A stretch of DNA of 64,000 nucleotides, taken from assembly GCF_014649335.1 (NCBI RefSeq), contig NZ_BMSV01000004.1, positions 62,001 through 126,000 on the forward strand, written 5' to 3'. This document shows positions 8,928-18,123 of this stretch, one piece after another; the first letter of the stretch is position 1; each line of letters begins with the position of its first letter. A program made the translations under genes and the position numbers. This stretch comes from Streptomyces roseolilacinus (lineage in GTDB: Bacteria; Actinomycetota; Actinomycetes; Streptomycetales; Streptomycetaceae). The notes under the pieces were generated by a model that was given only the letters and a program-made list of their open reading frames with translations, had not been told where the DNA came from and did no database searches.

Positions 8928-9296
8928 CTACTGCGTCAGCGCCGCTTCCAGGGAGTCGTGCACCTCGAAGACCACGGAGGCCCCGGTGATCTCGAACACA
9001 CGGGCCACGGCGGGCCGCATCGCGGCCAGGTGGACCGCTCCGCCGGCCGCCTCGGCCTTCAGCCGCGCGCCGAGGAGCACGTTCAGTCCGGTCGAGTCGC
9101 AGAACTCCAGCTCCGAGCAGTCGACCACCAGGCGCACGAAGCCCTGGGCGATCGCCGCCTCCAGGGGTTCGCGCAGCAACTCCGCGGTGTGGTGATCGAG
9201 CTCACCCGCCGGCGTCAGGATCTCACTCGAACCTTCCGTCCGGACCCCTACACGAAGTCGGCCCTGATTTGCGCTGCCGACCGTCTCGCGGCCCAT
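8928..9296 (-). CDS. STAS-domain anti-sigma factor antagonist (ArsI-like)
   Basis: A 122-aa STAS protein that in the family releases a sigma factor by binding its anti-sigma partner. LTPAGELDHHTAELLREPLE is the N-terminal strand-helix. VVDCSELEFCDSTGLNVLLG contains the DSTGL loop, whose serine is the usual phosphorylation site of RsbV/SpoIIAA proteins. The start is the ATG at 9296 with GAGGGG just upstream. It is divergent from the sigma-factor gene and shares a 253-bp promoter region with it, and it is followed by the ATP-binding partner. It differs clearly from BldG as I remember it, so it is more likely the dedicated antagonist of this locus. Confidence 0.88.
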   Translation of the reverse strand: MGRETVGSANQGRLRVGVRTEGSSEILTPAGELDHHTAELLREPLEAAIAQGFVRLVVDCSELEFCDSTGLNVLLGARLKAEAAGGAVHLAAMRPAVARVFEITGASVVFEVHDSLEAALTQ

Positions 9297-9416
9297 TCCG
9301 CCCCTCTTCGCCGATGCCGTTGGGTCGGGAGAACCCTACGCCGAATTCCTCTTCGCGGGTAGTCGGAGGCCCCCGCAAAGGGTATATACAGGATAAATGA
9401 CGTTCGTCTCGGCCAC

Positions 9417-9446
9417 TTGCACCGGCACGTGCGAACCGGGTAGGGC
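9417..9446 (+). promoter_or_regulatory. Candidate promoter of the sigma-factor gene
   Basis: TTGCAC (9417-9422) and TAGGGC (9441-9446) are separated by 18 bases, about 100 bases before the sigma-factor ATG, and resemble a streptomycete housekeeping promoter. It lies in the divergent STAS/sigma intergenic region. The assignment is by eye only. Confidence 0.3.
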
Positions 9447-9549
9447 TAGTAGGGCAACCCCTCGACACGGCCGGCCTCGGAGGCGCCGCACACCGTAATC
9501 CGACGTATGGGCATCGGCGGCCATATGCCGAGAACGATGGAGGACAACC

Positions 9550-10431
9550 ATGTCACCCCGGCTCGACGAAACGCGTACCCAGAACGCGGCGTCGGCAACA
9601 TCCCCCCACACGATCGATCCGTCCGATCTCTCGGACCTCCCCCCGATCCCTCCCTACGACGAGGTCGAACCCCTCGACGCGCGAGCGCTCTCCAAGACGC
9701 TCTTCGCCCGGCTCGAGGCCCTCGAGGAGGGGACCCGCGAACACGCGTACGTCCGCAACACCCTGGTCGAGCTGAACCTCGCCCTGGTCAAGTTCGCCGC
9801 CTCCCGCTTCCGGACGCGCAGCGAGCCGATGGAGGACATCATCCAGGTCGGCACCATCGGCCTGATCAAGGCGATCGACCGCTTCGAACTGAGCCGCGAG
9901 GTCGAGTTCCCGACCTTCGCGATGCCGACGATCATCGGCGAGATCAAGCGGTTCTTCCGCGACACGTCCTGGTCGGTGCGCGTCCCCCGGCGCCTCCAGG
10001 AGCTGCGGCTGGACCTGGCGAAGGCCGGCGACGAGCTGGCCCAGGAGCTGGACCGCTCCCCGACCGTCGGTGAGCTCGCCGAGCGGCTGGGCATCAGCAA
10101 GGACGAGGTCGTCGAGGGCATGACGGCGAGCAACGCCTACACCGCCAGCTCCCTGGACGCCCAGCCGGAGGAGGACGACTCCGAGGGCGCCCTGGCCGAC
10201 CGGATCGGCTACGAGGACCACGGGCTGGAGGGCATCGAGTACATCGAGTCCCTGAAGCCGCTGATCGCGTCGCTGGCGCCGCGGGACCGCGAGATCCTCT
10301 CGCTGCGGTTCGTCGCCGGGCTCACCCAGTCGCAGATCGGCGAGGAGCTGAACATCTCGCAGATGCACGTGTCCCGGCTGCTCTCCCGCACCCTGGCGAA
10401 GCTCCGCAAGGGCCTGACCCTGGAGGAGTGA
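9550..10431 (+). CDS. RNA polymerase sigma factor, SigB/SigF (stress) family, SigI-like
   Basis: A 293-aa group 3 sigma factor. Region 2 reads MEDIIQVGTIGLIKAIDRFE followed by FPTFAMPTIIGEIKRFFRD (about 95-140), typical of the SigB/SigF/SigG clade. Region 3 contains LDRSPTVGELAERLGISKDE. Region 4 has the helix-turn-helix LTQSQIGEELNISQMHVSRL (about 255-275). An N-terminal acidic tail of about 40 residues precedes region 1.2. GGAGG lies 6 bases before the ATG at 9550. The adjacent STAS and ATP-binding genes point to control by partner switching, probably in stress or development. The gene order next to hutI, recalled from S. coelicolor, suggests orthology with SigI. Confidence 0.93.
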   Translation: MSPRLDETRTQNAASATSPHTIDPSDLSDLPPIPPYDEVEPLDARALSKTLFARLEALEEGTREHAYVRNTLVELNLALVKFAASRFRTRSEPMEDIIQVGTIGLIKAIDRFELSREVEFPTFAMPTIIGEIKRFFRDTSWSVRVPRRLQELRLDLAKAGDELAQELDRSPTVGELAERLGISKDEVVEGMTASNAYTASSLDAQPEEDDSEGALADRIGYEDHGLEGIEYIESLKPLIASLAPRDREILSLRFVAGLTQSQIGEELNISQMHVSRLLSRTLAKLRKGLTLEE

Positions 10432-10433
10432 CC

Positions 10434-10480
10434 CGCCTTTCCGGGGCCCGCTCCCGCCTTCCGGGGCCCGTCCCCGCCTT
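10434..10480 (+). repeat. Tandem CCGCCTT(T)CCGGGGCCCG repeats
   Basis: Two units of about 21-24 bp built on CGCCTTTCCGGGGCCCGTCCC follow the sigma-factor stop codon. A third copy forms the left arm of the hairpin at 10482-10517. Each unit carries the self-complementary core CCGGGGCCCGG-like. It looks like repeated duplication of a terminator arm. Confidence 0.6.
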
Positions 10481-10481
10481 T

Positions 10482-10517
10482 CCGGGGCCCGTCCCCGCCG
10501 GGCGGGGCGGGCCCCGG
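10482..10517 (+). terminator. Terminator-like hairpin after the sigma-factor gene
   Basis: The left arm at 10482-10499 pairs with the right arm at 10501-10517 over 17 bp, with a single bulged base and almost no loop. The stem is nearly all GC and has no T-run, the form usual in streptomycetes. Confidence 0.6.
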
Positions 10518-10578
10518 GGTGTTTGCGCGCACGGCGGAAACGGGGGCGGCGCGGGCCGGGCGCCGGTGGGGTGGGGGC

Positions 10579-11442
10579 ATGACGACGACCATGCGACAAG
10601 AGGCGTTCCTCCGGCGGTTCCACGCCGAGCGCCCCGGGGTCACCGGGGAGGCCATGGCGCGGGGGACGGGGCCGGACGGGCGGTCCAGCTACACGATGCT
10701 GCGGGACCTGGTCCACGGGGCCCGGGCGGTGCTCGACCTGGGCTGCGGGAACGGGGTGCTGCTGGAGTCCTTCGCCGGGGAACCGGAGGCCGCCGGGGGC
10801 GCCGGGGGCGCCGGGCGGGTCCTCGCGGGGGTGGACCTGTCCGCCGAGGCGCTGGCCGCGGCGCGCGGGCGGGCCGGCGTGCCCGCCGGGGCCGTGCTGG
10901 TACGGGGGCGGGGGCAGCGGCTGCCCTTCGCGGACGGGACGTTCGACGCGTGCGTGTCCCACATGGCGCTGATGCTGATGGGCGACGTGGAACAGGTGGC
11001 CGCGGAGGTCGCCCGCGTCCTCGCGCCGGGCGGCGTGTTCGCGTGCGTCGTGGGCGGCGGGGCGGTCGCCGGCGGCGGTGACGCGTACGAGCGGTTCCTG
11101 CGGCTGGTGCGGTCCGCCGTGGACGCCCTGCCCGCCGAGCGGCGCATCCCGAGGCTGGGCGACCCGCGCACCCGCACCCGCGAGGGCCTCGACGCGCTGC
11201 TGCGGGCCGCCGGCTTCGGGCCGGTCGCCTGGCGGACCGTGCCGCTGCGACTCGACGGGACCGTGGAGGACGTGTGGAGGACCGTGTCCTGCCTGTACGA
11301 CCTGGAGCCGCTGCCCGCGCCGGACGCGGCGGCGCTGCGCGAGGCGTTCCTCGCGGAGGTCGCGCGGATCACCGGCCCGGACGGCCGCGTGCCGTGCGTG
11401 ATGCGCCTCCACCTCTCCCGGGCGGTCCTCCCGCCGCGGTGA
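10579..11442 (+). CDS. SAM-dependent methyltransferase, class I
   Basis: A 287-aa protein with the Methyltransf_11/25 Rossmann core. Motif I is AVLDLGCGNGVLLES (about 52-66), the acidic strand is LAGVDLSAEAL, and the later strands are LPFADGTFDACVSHM and VARVLAPGGVFACVV. The substrate cannot be inferred. The ATG at 10579 was preferred to the frame's upstream ATG at 10519 because the upstream segment is low-complexity and lies inside the terminator hairpin; GGGGTGGGGG precedes the chosen start. It sits alone between the sigma-factor terminator and a convergent hairpin before hutI. Confidence 0.8.
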   Translation: MTTTMRQEAFLRRFHAERPGVTGEAMARGTGPDGRSSYTMLRDLVHGARAVLDLGCGNGVLLESFAGEPEAAGGAGGAGRVLAGVDLSAEALAAARGRAGVPAGAVLVRGRGQRLPFADGTFDACVSHMALMLMGDVEQVAAEVARVLAPGGVFACVVGGGAVAGGGDAYERFLRLVRSAVDALPAERRIPRLGDPRTRTREGLDALLRAAGFGPVAWRTVPLRLDGTVEDVWRTVSCLYDLEPLPAPDAAALREAFLAEVARITGPDGRVPCVMRLHLSRAVLPPR

Positions 11443-11491
11443 CGGCGCGCGGGCGGCCCTCGTGCGCGCGCCGTCGAGGGGCGTCCGGGCC

Positions 11492-11522
11492 GCGCCGCCC
11501 CCGGGCTCCCCGGGGGCGGCGC
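11492..11522. terminator. GC-rich hairpin between methyltransferase and hutI
   Basis: GCGCCGCCCCCGGG (11492-11505) pairs with CCCGGGGGCGGCGC (11509-11522), giving a 14-bp stem with a 3-base loop. It lies between the convergent ends of the methyltransferase and hutI genes, so it can serve both strands. Confidence 0.6.
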
Positions 11523-11578
11523 GTGTCATGCGCCGCACGGGCGCCGGACGCCCTGCCGTCCTGCCGTCCTGCCGCCGC

Positions 11579-12838
11579 TCAGCCGACGACGGGGACGCCC
11601 GCGCGCCAGACCCGGGTGACCAGCGGGACGCCCGGCCGGTAGGCGAGGTGCACGTGGGAGGGGGCGTCCAGGACGACCAGGTCGGCGCGGGCGCCGGGGG
11701 TGAGGCGGCCGACGTCGGTGCGGCGGAGGGCCGCCGCGCCGCCCGCCGTCGCGGACCACACGGCCTCGTCGGGCGTCATGCCCATGTCCCGTACCGCCAG
11801 GGCGACGCAGAACGGCATCGACGAGGTGAACGACGAGCCGGGGTTGCAGTCCGTGGACAGCGCCACCGTCGCGCCCGCGTCCAGCAGGCGGCGCGCGTCG
11901 GGCCACCGCGCGCGCGTGGAGAACTCCGCGCCGGGCAGCAGCGTCGCGACGGTCGCGCTGTGGGCGAGGGCGTCCACGTCCTCGTCCGTCAGGTGCGTGC
12001 AGTGGTCGGCGCTCGCCGCGTCCAGCTCCACCGCGAGCCGGACGCCGGGCCCGTACGACAGCTGGTTGGCGTGGACGCGCGGGTGCAGGCCGCGGGCCTT
12101 GCCGGCGGTGAGGATCGCGCGGGCCTGGTCGCCGTCGAAGGCGCCCTCCTCGCAGAACACGTCGATCCAGCGGGCGTGCGGCGCGCACGCGTCGAGCATC
12201 TCCCCGGTGACCAGGGCCACGTACGCGGCCGGGTCGTCGGCGTGCTCCGCGGGGACGACGTGCGCGCCGAGGTAGGTGACCTCGTCGGTGTGGCGGGCCG
12301 CGACGCGCAGCGCCCGCGCCTCGTCCTCGACGGTCAGGCCGTAGCCGGACTTCGTCTCGAAGGTCGTCGTGCCCTGGCGGAGCGCCTCCCGCAGGTAGCG
12401 GGTGAGGTTCGCCTCCAGTTCGGCGTCGGTCGCGGCGCGGGTCGCGGCCACCGTCGTGCGGATGCCGCCCGCCTCGTAGGGGCGGCCGGACATGCGGGCG
12501 TTGAACTCGGCGGTGCGGTCGCCGGCGAAGACGAGGTGCGAGTGGGAGTCGACGAATCCGGGGATGACGGCCCGGCCGCCCACGTCGACGCGGTTGTCAG
12601 TGGCGGGTGCTTTGCTGGACTCACCGATCCAGACGACGCGGTCGCCCTCGATGACGACCGCCGCGTCCCGGATCAGTCCGAGGGGGGATCCGTCACCGAG
12701 AGGGGGGTCGTTGGTGACCAGGCCGGCGATGTTGGTGATGAGCGTGGCCGCGGTGGCCTCCGGTGCGACGGCGCTGTTCGTCGTGTCGGGGCCCGCGGTC
12801 GCGGGGGCGCTGTTCGTGGGCTCGTTGCCGCTGTTCAT
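11579..12838 (-). CDS. hutI: Imidazolonepropionase
   Basis: Hydrolyses 4-imidazolone-5-propionate to N-formimino-L-glutamate, the third step of histidine degradation. The 419-aa protein belongs to the amidohydrolase superfamily. Metal ligands are in [13 protein letters not shown] (HxH), [19 protein letters not shown] and the aspartate in [26 protein letters not shown] is specific to HutI. The first 30 residues are a low-complexity Asn/Thr/Ala tail, so translation could also begin further in. The ATG at 12838 has AAGGAG 12 bases upstream. It is the last gene of the minus-strand hut operon, 26 bp after hutF. Confidence 0.95.
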   Translation of the reverse strand: MNSGNEPTNSAPATAGPDTTNSAVAPEATAATLITNIAGLVTNDPPLGDGSPLGLIRDAAVVIEGDRVVWIGESSKAPATDNRVDVGGRAVIPGFVDSHSHLVFAGDRTAEFNARMSGRPYEAGGIRTTVAATRAATDAELEANLTRYLREALRQGTTTFETKSGYGLTVEDEARALRVAARHTDEVTYLGAHVVPAEHADDPAAYVALVTGEMLDACAPHARWIDVFCEEGAFDGDQARAILTAGKARGLHPRVHANQLSYGPGVRLAVELDAASADHCTHLTDEDVDALAHSATVATLLPGAEFSTRARWPDARRLLDAGATVALSTDCNPGSSFTSSMPFCVALAVRDMGMTPDEAVWSATAGGAAALRRTDVGRLTPGARADLVVLDAPSHVHLAYRPGVPLVTRVWRAGVPVVG

Positions 12839-12864
12839 GGTGCGCGAGTTCTCCTTCGGCCGGG

Positions 12865-14211
12865 TCAGTCGTACAGGGCGGCGATCGCGTCCCGCAGCGC
12901 CCGCGGCACGTCCGGTACGAGGGCGTGGACCCCGTCCCGTACGACGTGGCGGCCGCCCACGACCGTGTGCCGCACGTCCGCGGCCGACGCGGCGAATACC
13001 GCCGTCTCGGCTGCCAGACGCGGTGGCGGCCCGGCCGTCCTGACGGAGTCCAGCGCGATCGTCGTGAAGTCGGCGAGCGCGCCCGCCTCCAGGCGGCCCG
13101 CGTCGGGCCGGCCCAGCGCGGCGTGCCCGTCGGCGCTCGCCGCGCGGAGCAGCGCGGCCGCGGTCCAGTTGCCGCGGACGCGGGTGCGCAGCCGCTCGTC
13201 CAGCTCCATCGCGCGCGCCTCCTCCAGGAGGTCGATCACGGCGTGGCTGTCGGACCCCAGTGACAGGGGGCTGCCGGCCTGCTGGAGGGCGACGGCCGGG
13301 CCGATGCCGTCGGCGAGGTCGCGTTCCGTGGTGGGGCACATGCACGTGCCGGTGGCGGAGCCGCCGAGGAGGGCGATGTCCTCGTCGGTGAGGTGGGTGG
13401 CGTGGACGGCGGTCGTCCGCTCGCCGAGGGCGCCCCGGTCGGCCAGCAGCCGGGTCGGGGTGCAGCCGTGCGCGGCGAGGCACGCCTCGTTCTCGGCGGG
13501 CTGCTCGGAGAGGTGGACGTGCAGGGGGGCCCGCCGGTCGCGCGCCCAGTCGGCGACGGTGGCCAGCTGGTCGGCGGGGACGGCGCGCACGGAGTGGATG
13601 GCGGCGCCGACGCGCACGCCGTCGTCGCCGGTGTCCTTCAGGGCGGACACGCGCTCGGCCCACGCGTCGGCGGTGCCGTCGGAGAAGCGCAGCTGGTGCT
13701 CGTTCGGGGGCGCCCCGAAGCCGGACGACAGGTAGGCGGTGTCGAGGAGGGTGATGCGGACGCCCGCGTCGGCGGCGGCGGCGATCAGCGCCTCCCCCAT
13801 GGCGTTGGGGTCGGCGTACGGCGTGCCGCCGGGCGCGTGGTGCAGGTAGTGGAACTCGCCGACCGCGGTGACGCCCGCGAGGGCCATCTCCGCGTACACG
13901 GCCGTCGCCAGGGCGCGGTACGTGTCGGGCGTGAGCCGGGAGGCCGCCTGGTACATGGTGTCCCGCCACGTCCAGAACGTGCCGCGGCCGGCCTGGACCC
14001 GTCCGCGCAGGGCCCGGTGGAACGCGTGCGAGTGGGCGTTGGCCAGCCCCGGGAGCGTCAGCCCTCGCAGGGGCGCGGCGCCCGGGGGCGGGGTGGCCGC
14101 GCCGGTGCGGACGGCGGAGATCCGGCCGTCCGCCACGTCCAGGGTGACGCCGGGGGCGACGGTGTCGCCCAGCCAGGCGTGCTCCAGCCAGTACGTCGCC
14201 GTCATCGGCAT
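12865..14211 (-). CDS. hutF: Formimidoylglutamate deiminase
   Basis: Deiminates N-formimino-L-glutamate to N-formyl-L-glutamate plus ammonia, the two-step branch of the hut pathway. The 448-aa amidohydrolase has the metal-binding [17 protein letters not shown], the [12 protein letters not shown] stretch typical of Hut[27 protein letters not shown] and [17 protein letters not shown] with the final aspartate. GGAGG lies 8 bases before the ATG at 14211; a second ATG at 14205 is possible. The start overlaps the end of the M20 gene by 10 bases, indicating translational coupling. Confidence 0.95.
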   Translation of the reverse strand: MPMTATYWLEHAWLGDTVAPGVTLDVADGRISAVRTGAATPPPGAAPLRGLTLPGLANAHSHAFHRALRGRVQAGRGTFWTWRDTMYQAASRLTPDTYRALATAVYAEMALAGVTAVGEFHYLHHAPGGTPYADPNAMGEALIAAAADAGVRITLLDTAYLSSGFGAPPNEHQLRFSDGTADAWAERVSALKDTGDDGVRVGAAIHSVRAVPADQLATVADWARDRRAPLHVHLSEQPAENEACLAAHGCTPTRLLADRGALGERTTAVHATHLTDEDIALLGGSATGTCMCPTTERDLADGIGPAVALQQAGSPLSLGSDSHAVIDLLEEARAMELDERLRTRVRGNWTAAALLRAASADGHAALGRPDAGRLEAGALADFTTIALDSVRTAGPPPRLAAETAVFAASAADVRHTVVGGRHVVRDGVHALVPDVPRALRDAIAALYD

Positions 14212-15554
14212 GCCAGGCCCTCCAGTACGTCGGCCAGGGCGCGCACGCCGGCCACGCAGTCGTCCTCGGCGGCGAACTCGGCCGGGGAGTGCGAGACGCC
14301 CGTGGGGTTGCGGACGAACAGCATCGCGGTCGGGACGGAGGCGGACAGGATGCCCGCGTCGTGCCCGGCGCCCGTGCCCAGGACCGGCACCGGGCGGTCG
14401 CCGCCCCGGTCGAGGAGCTCGGCGAGCTCGTCGCGCAGGGCGTGCGCGAACTCGACGACCGGGGTGAACGACTCGCGTACGACGGCGAGGTCGACGCCCT
14501 GCCGGTCGGCGGCCTCCCGCGCGGCGGCCTCCACCGCGGCCGTGACGGTGTCGAGCGTCGCCTGGTCGGCGGCGCGCGAGTCGAGCCAGCCGCGGACCAG
14601 GGACGGGATGGCGTTGACGCCGTTCGGCTCGACGGCGATCTTGCCGAACGTGGCGACGGCGCCCGCCAGTTCCGCCTCGCGGCGGGCGGCCAGGACCGTC
14701 TCGGCGTACGACAGCATCGGGTCGCGGCGGTCGGCGAGGCGGGTCGTGCCGGCGTGGTTCGCCTCGCCCCGGAAGTCGTACCGCCAGCGGCCGTGCGGCC
14801 AGATCGCGGAGGCGATGCCGACCGGGTCGCCGGACAGGTCCAGGGCCCGCCCCTGCTCGACGTGCAGTTCGACGAACGCGCCGATGCGGGCGAGGCGCTC
14901 CGGGTCCGGGCCGATGGCCGACGGGTCGTACCCGGCGGCCTCCATCGCCTCGGGGAGGCTCGTCCCGTCGCCGTCGCGCAGCGCGTGGGCGGCCTCCCGG
15001 GTCAGCTGCCCGGCCGTGAGGCGGGAGCCGACGCAGGCGAGGCCGAAGCGGGCGCCCTCCTCGTCGCCGAAGTTCACGACGGCGAGGGGGCGGGTGGGGA
15101 CGGCGCCCCGGCGGAGGAGCTCGTCGACGGCGGCGAACGACGAGACGACGCCGAGGGGGCCGTCGAACGCGCCGCCGTCCGGGACGGAGTCCAGGTGGGA
15201 ACCGGTGACGACGGCGTCCGTGCCCCGGGGGTCGCCCAGCCAGGCCCACTGGTTGCCGTTGCGGTCGGTCTCGTAGGCGAGGCCCCGGGCCTCGGCCTGC
15301 TCCTGGAACCAGGTGCGGCAGTCGGCGTCGGCGCCGGTCCACGCGTAGCGGCGGTAGCCGCCGGAGGCGGCGTCGCGGCCGATCCCGCGCAGGTCGGCCC
15401 ACATGTCGTGGAACGACGCGCCCGTGCGGGGCACCGCGCCGGCGGCGGCGCCCGACCACCCGGCGGGACGGCCGTCCACGGCGGGGTGACCGTCCACGGC
15501 GGGGTGACCGTCCGTGGCGGGACGCCCGTCCACGGCGGGGTGGCCGTCCCTCAC
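14202..15554 (-). CDS. M20-family amidohydrolase (allantoate amidohydrolase-like), candidate N-formylglutamate hydrolase
   Basis: A 450-aa M20/M28 dinuclear zinc hydrolase of the allantoate amidohydrolase/N-carbamoyl amino acid hydrolase group. Metal-ligand stretches are [44 protein letters not shown] and [10 protein letters not shown]. The dimer or substrate loop is [16 protein letters not shown]. It sits between hutU and hutF, overlapping both (GTGA with hutU, 10 bases with hutF). The window has no hutG, so this enzyme may hydrolyse N-formyl-L-glutamate; that role is inferred from context. The GTG at 15554 has GGAGGAGG directly upstream. The N-terminus is a five-fold six-residue repeat encoded by the 18-bp units at 15462-15551. 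Confidence 0.85.
   Translation of the reverse strand: MRDGHPAVDGRPATDGHPAVDGHPAVDGRPAGWSGAAAGAVPRTGASFHDMWADLRGIGRDAASGGYRRYAWTGADADCRTWFQEQAEARGLAYETDRNGNQWAWLGDPRGTDAVVTGSHLDSVPDGGAFDGPLGVVSSFAAVDELLRRGAVPTRPLAVVNFGDEEGARFGLACVGSRLTAGQLTREAAHALRDGDGTSLPEAMEAAGYDPSAIGPDPERLARIGAFVELHVEQGRALDLSGDPVGIASAIWPHGRWRYDFRGEANHAGTTRLADRRDPMLSYAETVLAARREAELAGAVATFGKIAVEPNGVNAIPSLVRGWLDSRAADQATLDTVTAAVEAAAREAADRQGVDLAVVRESFTPVVEFAHALRDELAELLDRGGDRPVPVLGTGAGHDAGILSASVPTAMLFVRNPTGVSHSPAEFAAEDDCVAGVRALADVLEGLACR
15462..15551 (-). repeat. Five tandem 18-bp repeats at the start of the M20 gene
   Basis: Five consecutive 18-base units (15462-15479, 15480-15497, 15498-15515, 15516-15533, 15534-15551) vary around GGCGGGGTGACCGTCCAC. 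In the minus-strand reading frame they encode five copies of a DG(H/R)PAV-like hexapeptide right after the start codon. The copy number may vary between strains, and the peptide lies outside the catalytic domain. Confidence 0.85.
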
Positions 15555-17209
15555 GCCTCCTCCCGCATGGGGACGCGGACGCCGCGCTCGGCGGCGACCT
15601 CGTCGGCGCGGTCGTAGCCCGCGTCCACGTGGCGGATGACGCCCATGCCGGGGTCGTTGGTGAGGACGCGGCGGATCTTCTCGCCGGCCAGCTTCGTGCC
15701 GTCCGCGACCGTGACCTGGCCCGCGTGGAGGGAGCGGCCCATGCCGACGCCGCCGCCGTGGTGGAGGGAGACCCAGGACGCGCCGGAGGCGACGTTGACC
15801 ATGGCGTTCAGCAGCGGCCAGTCCGCGATGGCGTCCGAGCCGTCGAGCATCGCCTCCGTCTCCCGGTACGGGGAGGCGACGGAGCCGCAGTCGAGGTGGT
15901 CGCGGCCGATGGCGAGCGGGGCGGCCAGTTCGCCGGAGGCCACCATGTCGTTGAAGCGCTCGCCGGCGCGGTCGCGCTCGCCGTAGCCGAGCCAGCAGAT
16001 GCGGGCGGGCAGGCCCTGGAAGTGGACGCGCTCGCGGGCCATCGTGATCCAGCGGGACAGCGACTCGTTCTCCGGGAACAGGTCCAGCATCGCCTGGTCG
16101 GTCTTGGCGATGTCGGACGCCTCGCCCGACAGGGCCGCCCAGCGGAACGGGCCCTTGCCCTCGCAGAACAGCGGGCGGATGTACGCGGGGACGAAGCCGG
16201 GGAACGCGAACGCCCGGTCGTACCCGGCGAGCCGCGCCTCGCCGCGGATGGAGTTGCCGTAGTCGAAGACCTCCGCGCCGGCGTCCATGAAGCCGACCAT
16301 CGCCTCGACGTGCCGGGCCATCGACTCCCGGGCCCGGTCGGTGAACCCGGCCGGGTCCTTCGCCGCGTACGTCGCCATGTCGTCGAAGGCGACGCCCACC
16401 GGCAGGTACGACAGCGGGTCGTGGGCCGAGGTCTGGTCGGTGACGATGTCGATGGGGGCGTTCATCGCCAGGAGCTGCGGCACCAGCTCGGCGGCGTTGC
16501 CGAGGACGCCGATCGACAGGGGGCGGCGCGCGTCGCGGGCCTCGACGGCCAGTCGGAGGGCGTGGTCGAGCGAGTCGGCCCGCACGTCCAGGTAGCGGTG
16601 CTCGATGCGGCGCTCGATGGCGCGCGGGTCGCAGTCGACGCAGATCGCGACGCCGTCGTTCATCGTCACGGCGAGCGGCTGGGCACCGCCCATGCCGCCG
16701 AGGCCGGCGGTCAGGGTGATCGTCCCGGCGAGGGTGCCGCCGAACTTCTTCGCGGCGACGGCGGCGAACGTCTCGTACGTGCCCTGGAGGATGCCCTGGG
16801 TGCCGATGTAGATCCACGAGCCGGCCGTCATCTGCCCGTACATGGTCAGGCCGAGGGCCTCCAGGCGGCGGAACTCCTCCCAGTTCGCCCAGTCGCCGAC
16901 CAGGTTGGAGTTGGCGATCAGGACGCGGGGGGCCCACTCGTGGGTCTGCATGACGCCGACCGGGCGGCCGGACTGGACGAGCATCGTCTCGTCCTGCTTC
17001 AGGGTCCGCAGCGTGCGGACCATGGCGTCGAAGGAGCGCCAGTCGCGGGCCGCCTTGCCCGTGCCGCCGTAGACCACGAGCTTGTCGGGGTGCTCGGCGA
17101 CCTCGGGGTCGAGGTTGTTCTGCAGCATCCGCAGGGCGGCCTCCTGCTGCCACCCCAGGGTGCTCAGTTCCGTACCGCGCGGGGCCCGTACGGGTCGGGG
17201 TCCTGACAT
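15551..17209 (-). CDS. hutU: Urocanate hydratase (urocanase)
   Basis: Converts urocanate to 4-imidazolone-5-propionate with tightly bound NAD+. The 552-aa length is standard. Visible family segments are [45 protein letters not shown], the NAD loop [29 protein letters not shown], and [19 protein letters not shown]. The true start is ATG 17209 ([12 protein letters not shown]) with GGAGG 8 bases upstream; the frame extends 24 codons further but without a ribosome site. It is the first gene of the hut operon, and the CTATTCA/TGAATAG dyad lies about 65 bp upstream. Histidase (hutH) is not in this window. Confidence 0.97.
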   Translation of the reverse strand: MSGPRPVRAPRGTELSTLGWQQEAALRMLQNNLDPEVAEHPDKLVVYGGTGKAARDWRSFDAMVRTLRTLKQDETMLVQSGRPVGVMQTHEWAPRVLIANSNLVGDWANWEEFRRLEALGLTMYGQMTAGSWIYIGTQGILQGTYETFAAVAAKKFGGTLAGTITLTAGLGGMGGAQPLAVTMNDGVAICVDCDPRAIERRIEHRYLDVRADSLDHALRLAVEARDARRPLSIGVLGNAAELVPQLLAMNAPIDIVTDQTSAHDPLSYLPVGVAFDDMATYAAKDPAGFTDRARESMARHVEAMVGFMDAGAEVFDYGNSIRGEARLAGYDRAFAFPGFVPAYIRPLFCEGKGPFRWAALSGEASDIAKTDQAMLDLFPENESLSRWITMARERVHFQGLPARICWLGYGERDRAGERFNDMVASGELAAPLAIGRDHLDCGSVASPYRETEAMLDGSDAIADWPLLNAMVNVASGASWVSLHHGGGVGMGRSLHAGQVTVADGTKLAGEKIRRVLTNDPGMGVIRHVDAGYDRADEVAAERGVRVPMREEA

Positions 17210-17273
17210 GGGGGTGCCTCCTCGGATGCTCGGCCTTGCGGCCACTGGGACGACGGCCACTTCTGTGAGTGAG

Positions 17274-17300
17274 CTATTCACATCCTGCTCGACTGAATAG
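17274..17300. promoter_or_regulatory. Operator-like dyad upstream of hutU
   Basis: CTATTCA (17274-17280) and TGAATAG (17294-17300) form an inverted repeat with a 13-base spacer in the hutU promoter region. The right half, GACTGAATAG, is identical over 10 bases to the right half of the perfect palindrome in front of the RpiR/SIS regulator gene at 21770-21803. The spacing is one base shorter than in that palindrome. Confidence 0.65.
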
Positions 17301-17349
17301 TTGTAGTCAACAGCGGCGGGGGCGCGCGGCGGGTGTTTGGCTGGGGAAC

Positions 17350-17995
17350 ATGGCTTCCGACCGTCGTGACCGGGCCGTCCGCGCGGCCGTCGGAGACGCG
17401 CTGCCGGTGAACTTCGCGTCGGACGAGGAGACCCCGACGTACGAGGCGTACGCGCGGCTGCTCGCCGCCGAGGTGCCGGGGCTGTTCGACGGGCGGTACG
17501 GGCTGGTCACCGAGTTCGGCCGGTCGCTGCCGGCCGAGCACGGCACGGTGCTCGCCCGCGTCGAGTACACCAAGACGTCCGGCGCGCGGCCCATCGCCGT
17601 CACGCACGCCGGCGTCCAGGTCGCCACCCGCACCATGTACGCCCCGGCCTCCTGGCCGCTGCGCATCGCCGCGTACGACGCCGGGGCGGCCCAAGGACGG
17701 GCCGGCCGTCGACCAGGACGTGGCCGGGCCGGCCTGCTTCGCCGGCGACCCGCTCGCCGCGGCCCGGGCGCTGCCGCGGCTCGCGCCGGGCGACGTGGTG
17801 GCGGCGCTGGACACCGGCGCGTACCGCTTCGCGCACCACTACGCGTACAACTCCCCGCCCAGGCCCGGGGTGTACGGGTGCACGGTCCGGCCGGACGGGA
17901 CGGTGCGGTTCGCCACCGTACGGCCGCCGCAGCCGCTCGCGGAGATCGTCGCGGAGTCGGGCGGGGACCGGCGGGACGCGTTGGTACGGGAGTAG
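17350..17995 (+). pseudogene. Remnant of a diaminopimelate/ornithine decarboxylase-like gene (5' truncated and frameshifted)
   Basis: Two frames together encode the C-terminal half of a fold-type III PLP decarboxylase. Frame one (17350 to about 17685) gives [22 protein letters not shown] (the family EFGR/EPGR segment) and MYAPASWPLRI. Frame two (about 17686 to the TAG at 17993-17995) gives RPKDGPAVDQDVAGPACFAG and DTGAYRFAHHYAYNS (the family aGAY segment). A single extra G in the GGGG run at 17683-17686 explains the switch. The N-terminal barrel with the PLP lysine is absent upstream. It is read as a pseudogene; the frameshift alone could be a sequencing error, but the missing half could not. 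Confidence 0.75.
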
Positions 17996-18047
17996 CGGCG
18001 GAGCCTACCGCGCCGGAAGCATGTTCCAAAGGAAAATGCCAGAAGTC

Positions 18048-18061
18048 CCACCTGCGGGTGG
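18048..18061. promoter_or_regulatory. Short dyad upstream of the roadblock cluster
   Basis: CCACC-TGCG-GGTGG lies 62 bases before the GTG of the first roadblock-cluster gene, in a comparatively AT-rich stretch. It may be an operator or a small leader hairpin. The binding protein is unknown. Confidence 0.3.
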
Positions 18062-18123
18062 AACGTTGCGTAACCTCTCCGCTACCGAGGTCGCCGCGTC
18101 AGCGCCATGGGAGGGGAGCCCGC

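Noticed and set aside
9380..9385. GGGTAT as a SigB-type -10 in the sigma-factor promoter region
   Set aside because: No GNNT/GTTT -35 element is found 14-16 bases upstream; the nearest GGGT is 19 bases away.
11579..13969. 796-codon frame fused to the front of hutI
   Set aside because: The extra 377 codons are a shadow of hutF in another frame. HutI begins at the ATG 12838.
15462..15551. CRISPR-like array
   Set aside because: The five 18-bp units are directly adjacent with no unique spacers and are translated in frame.
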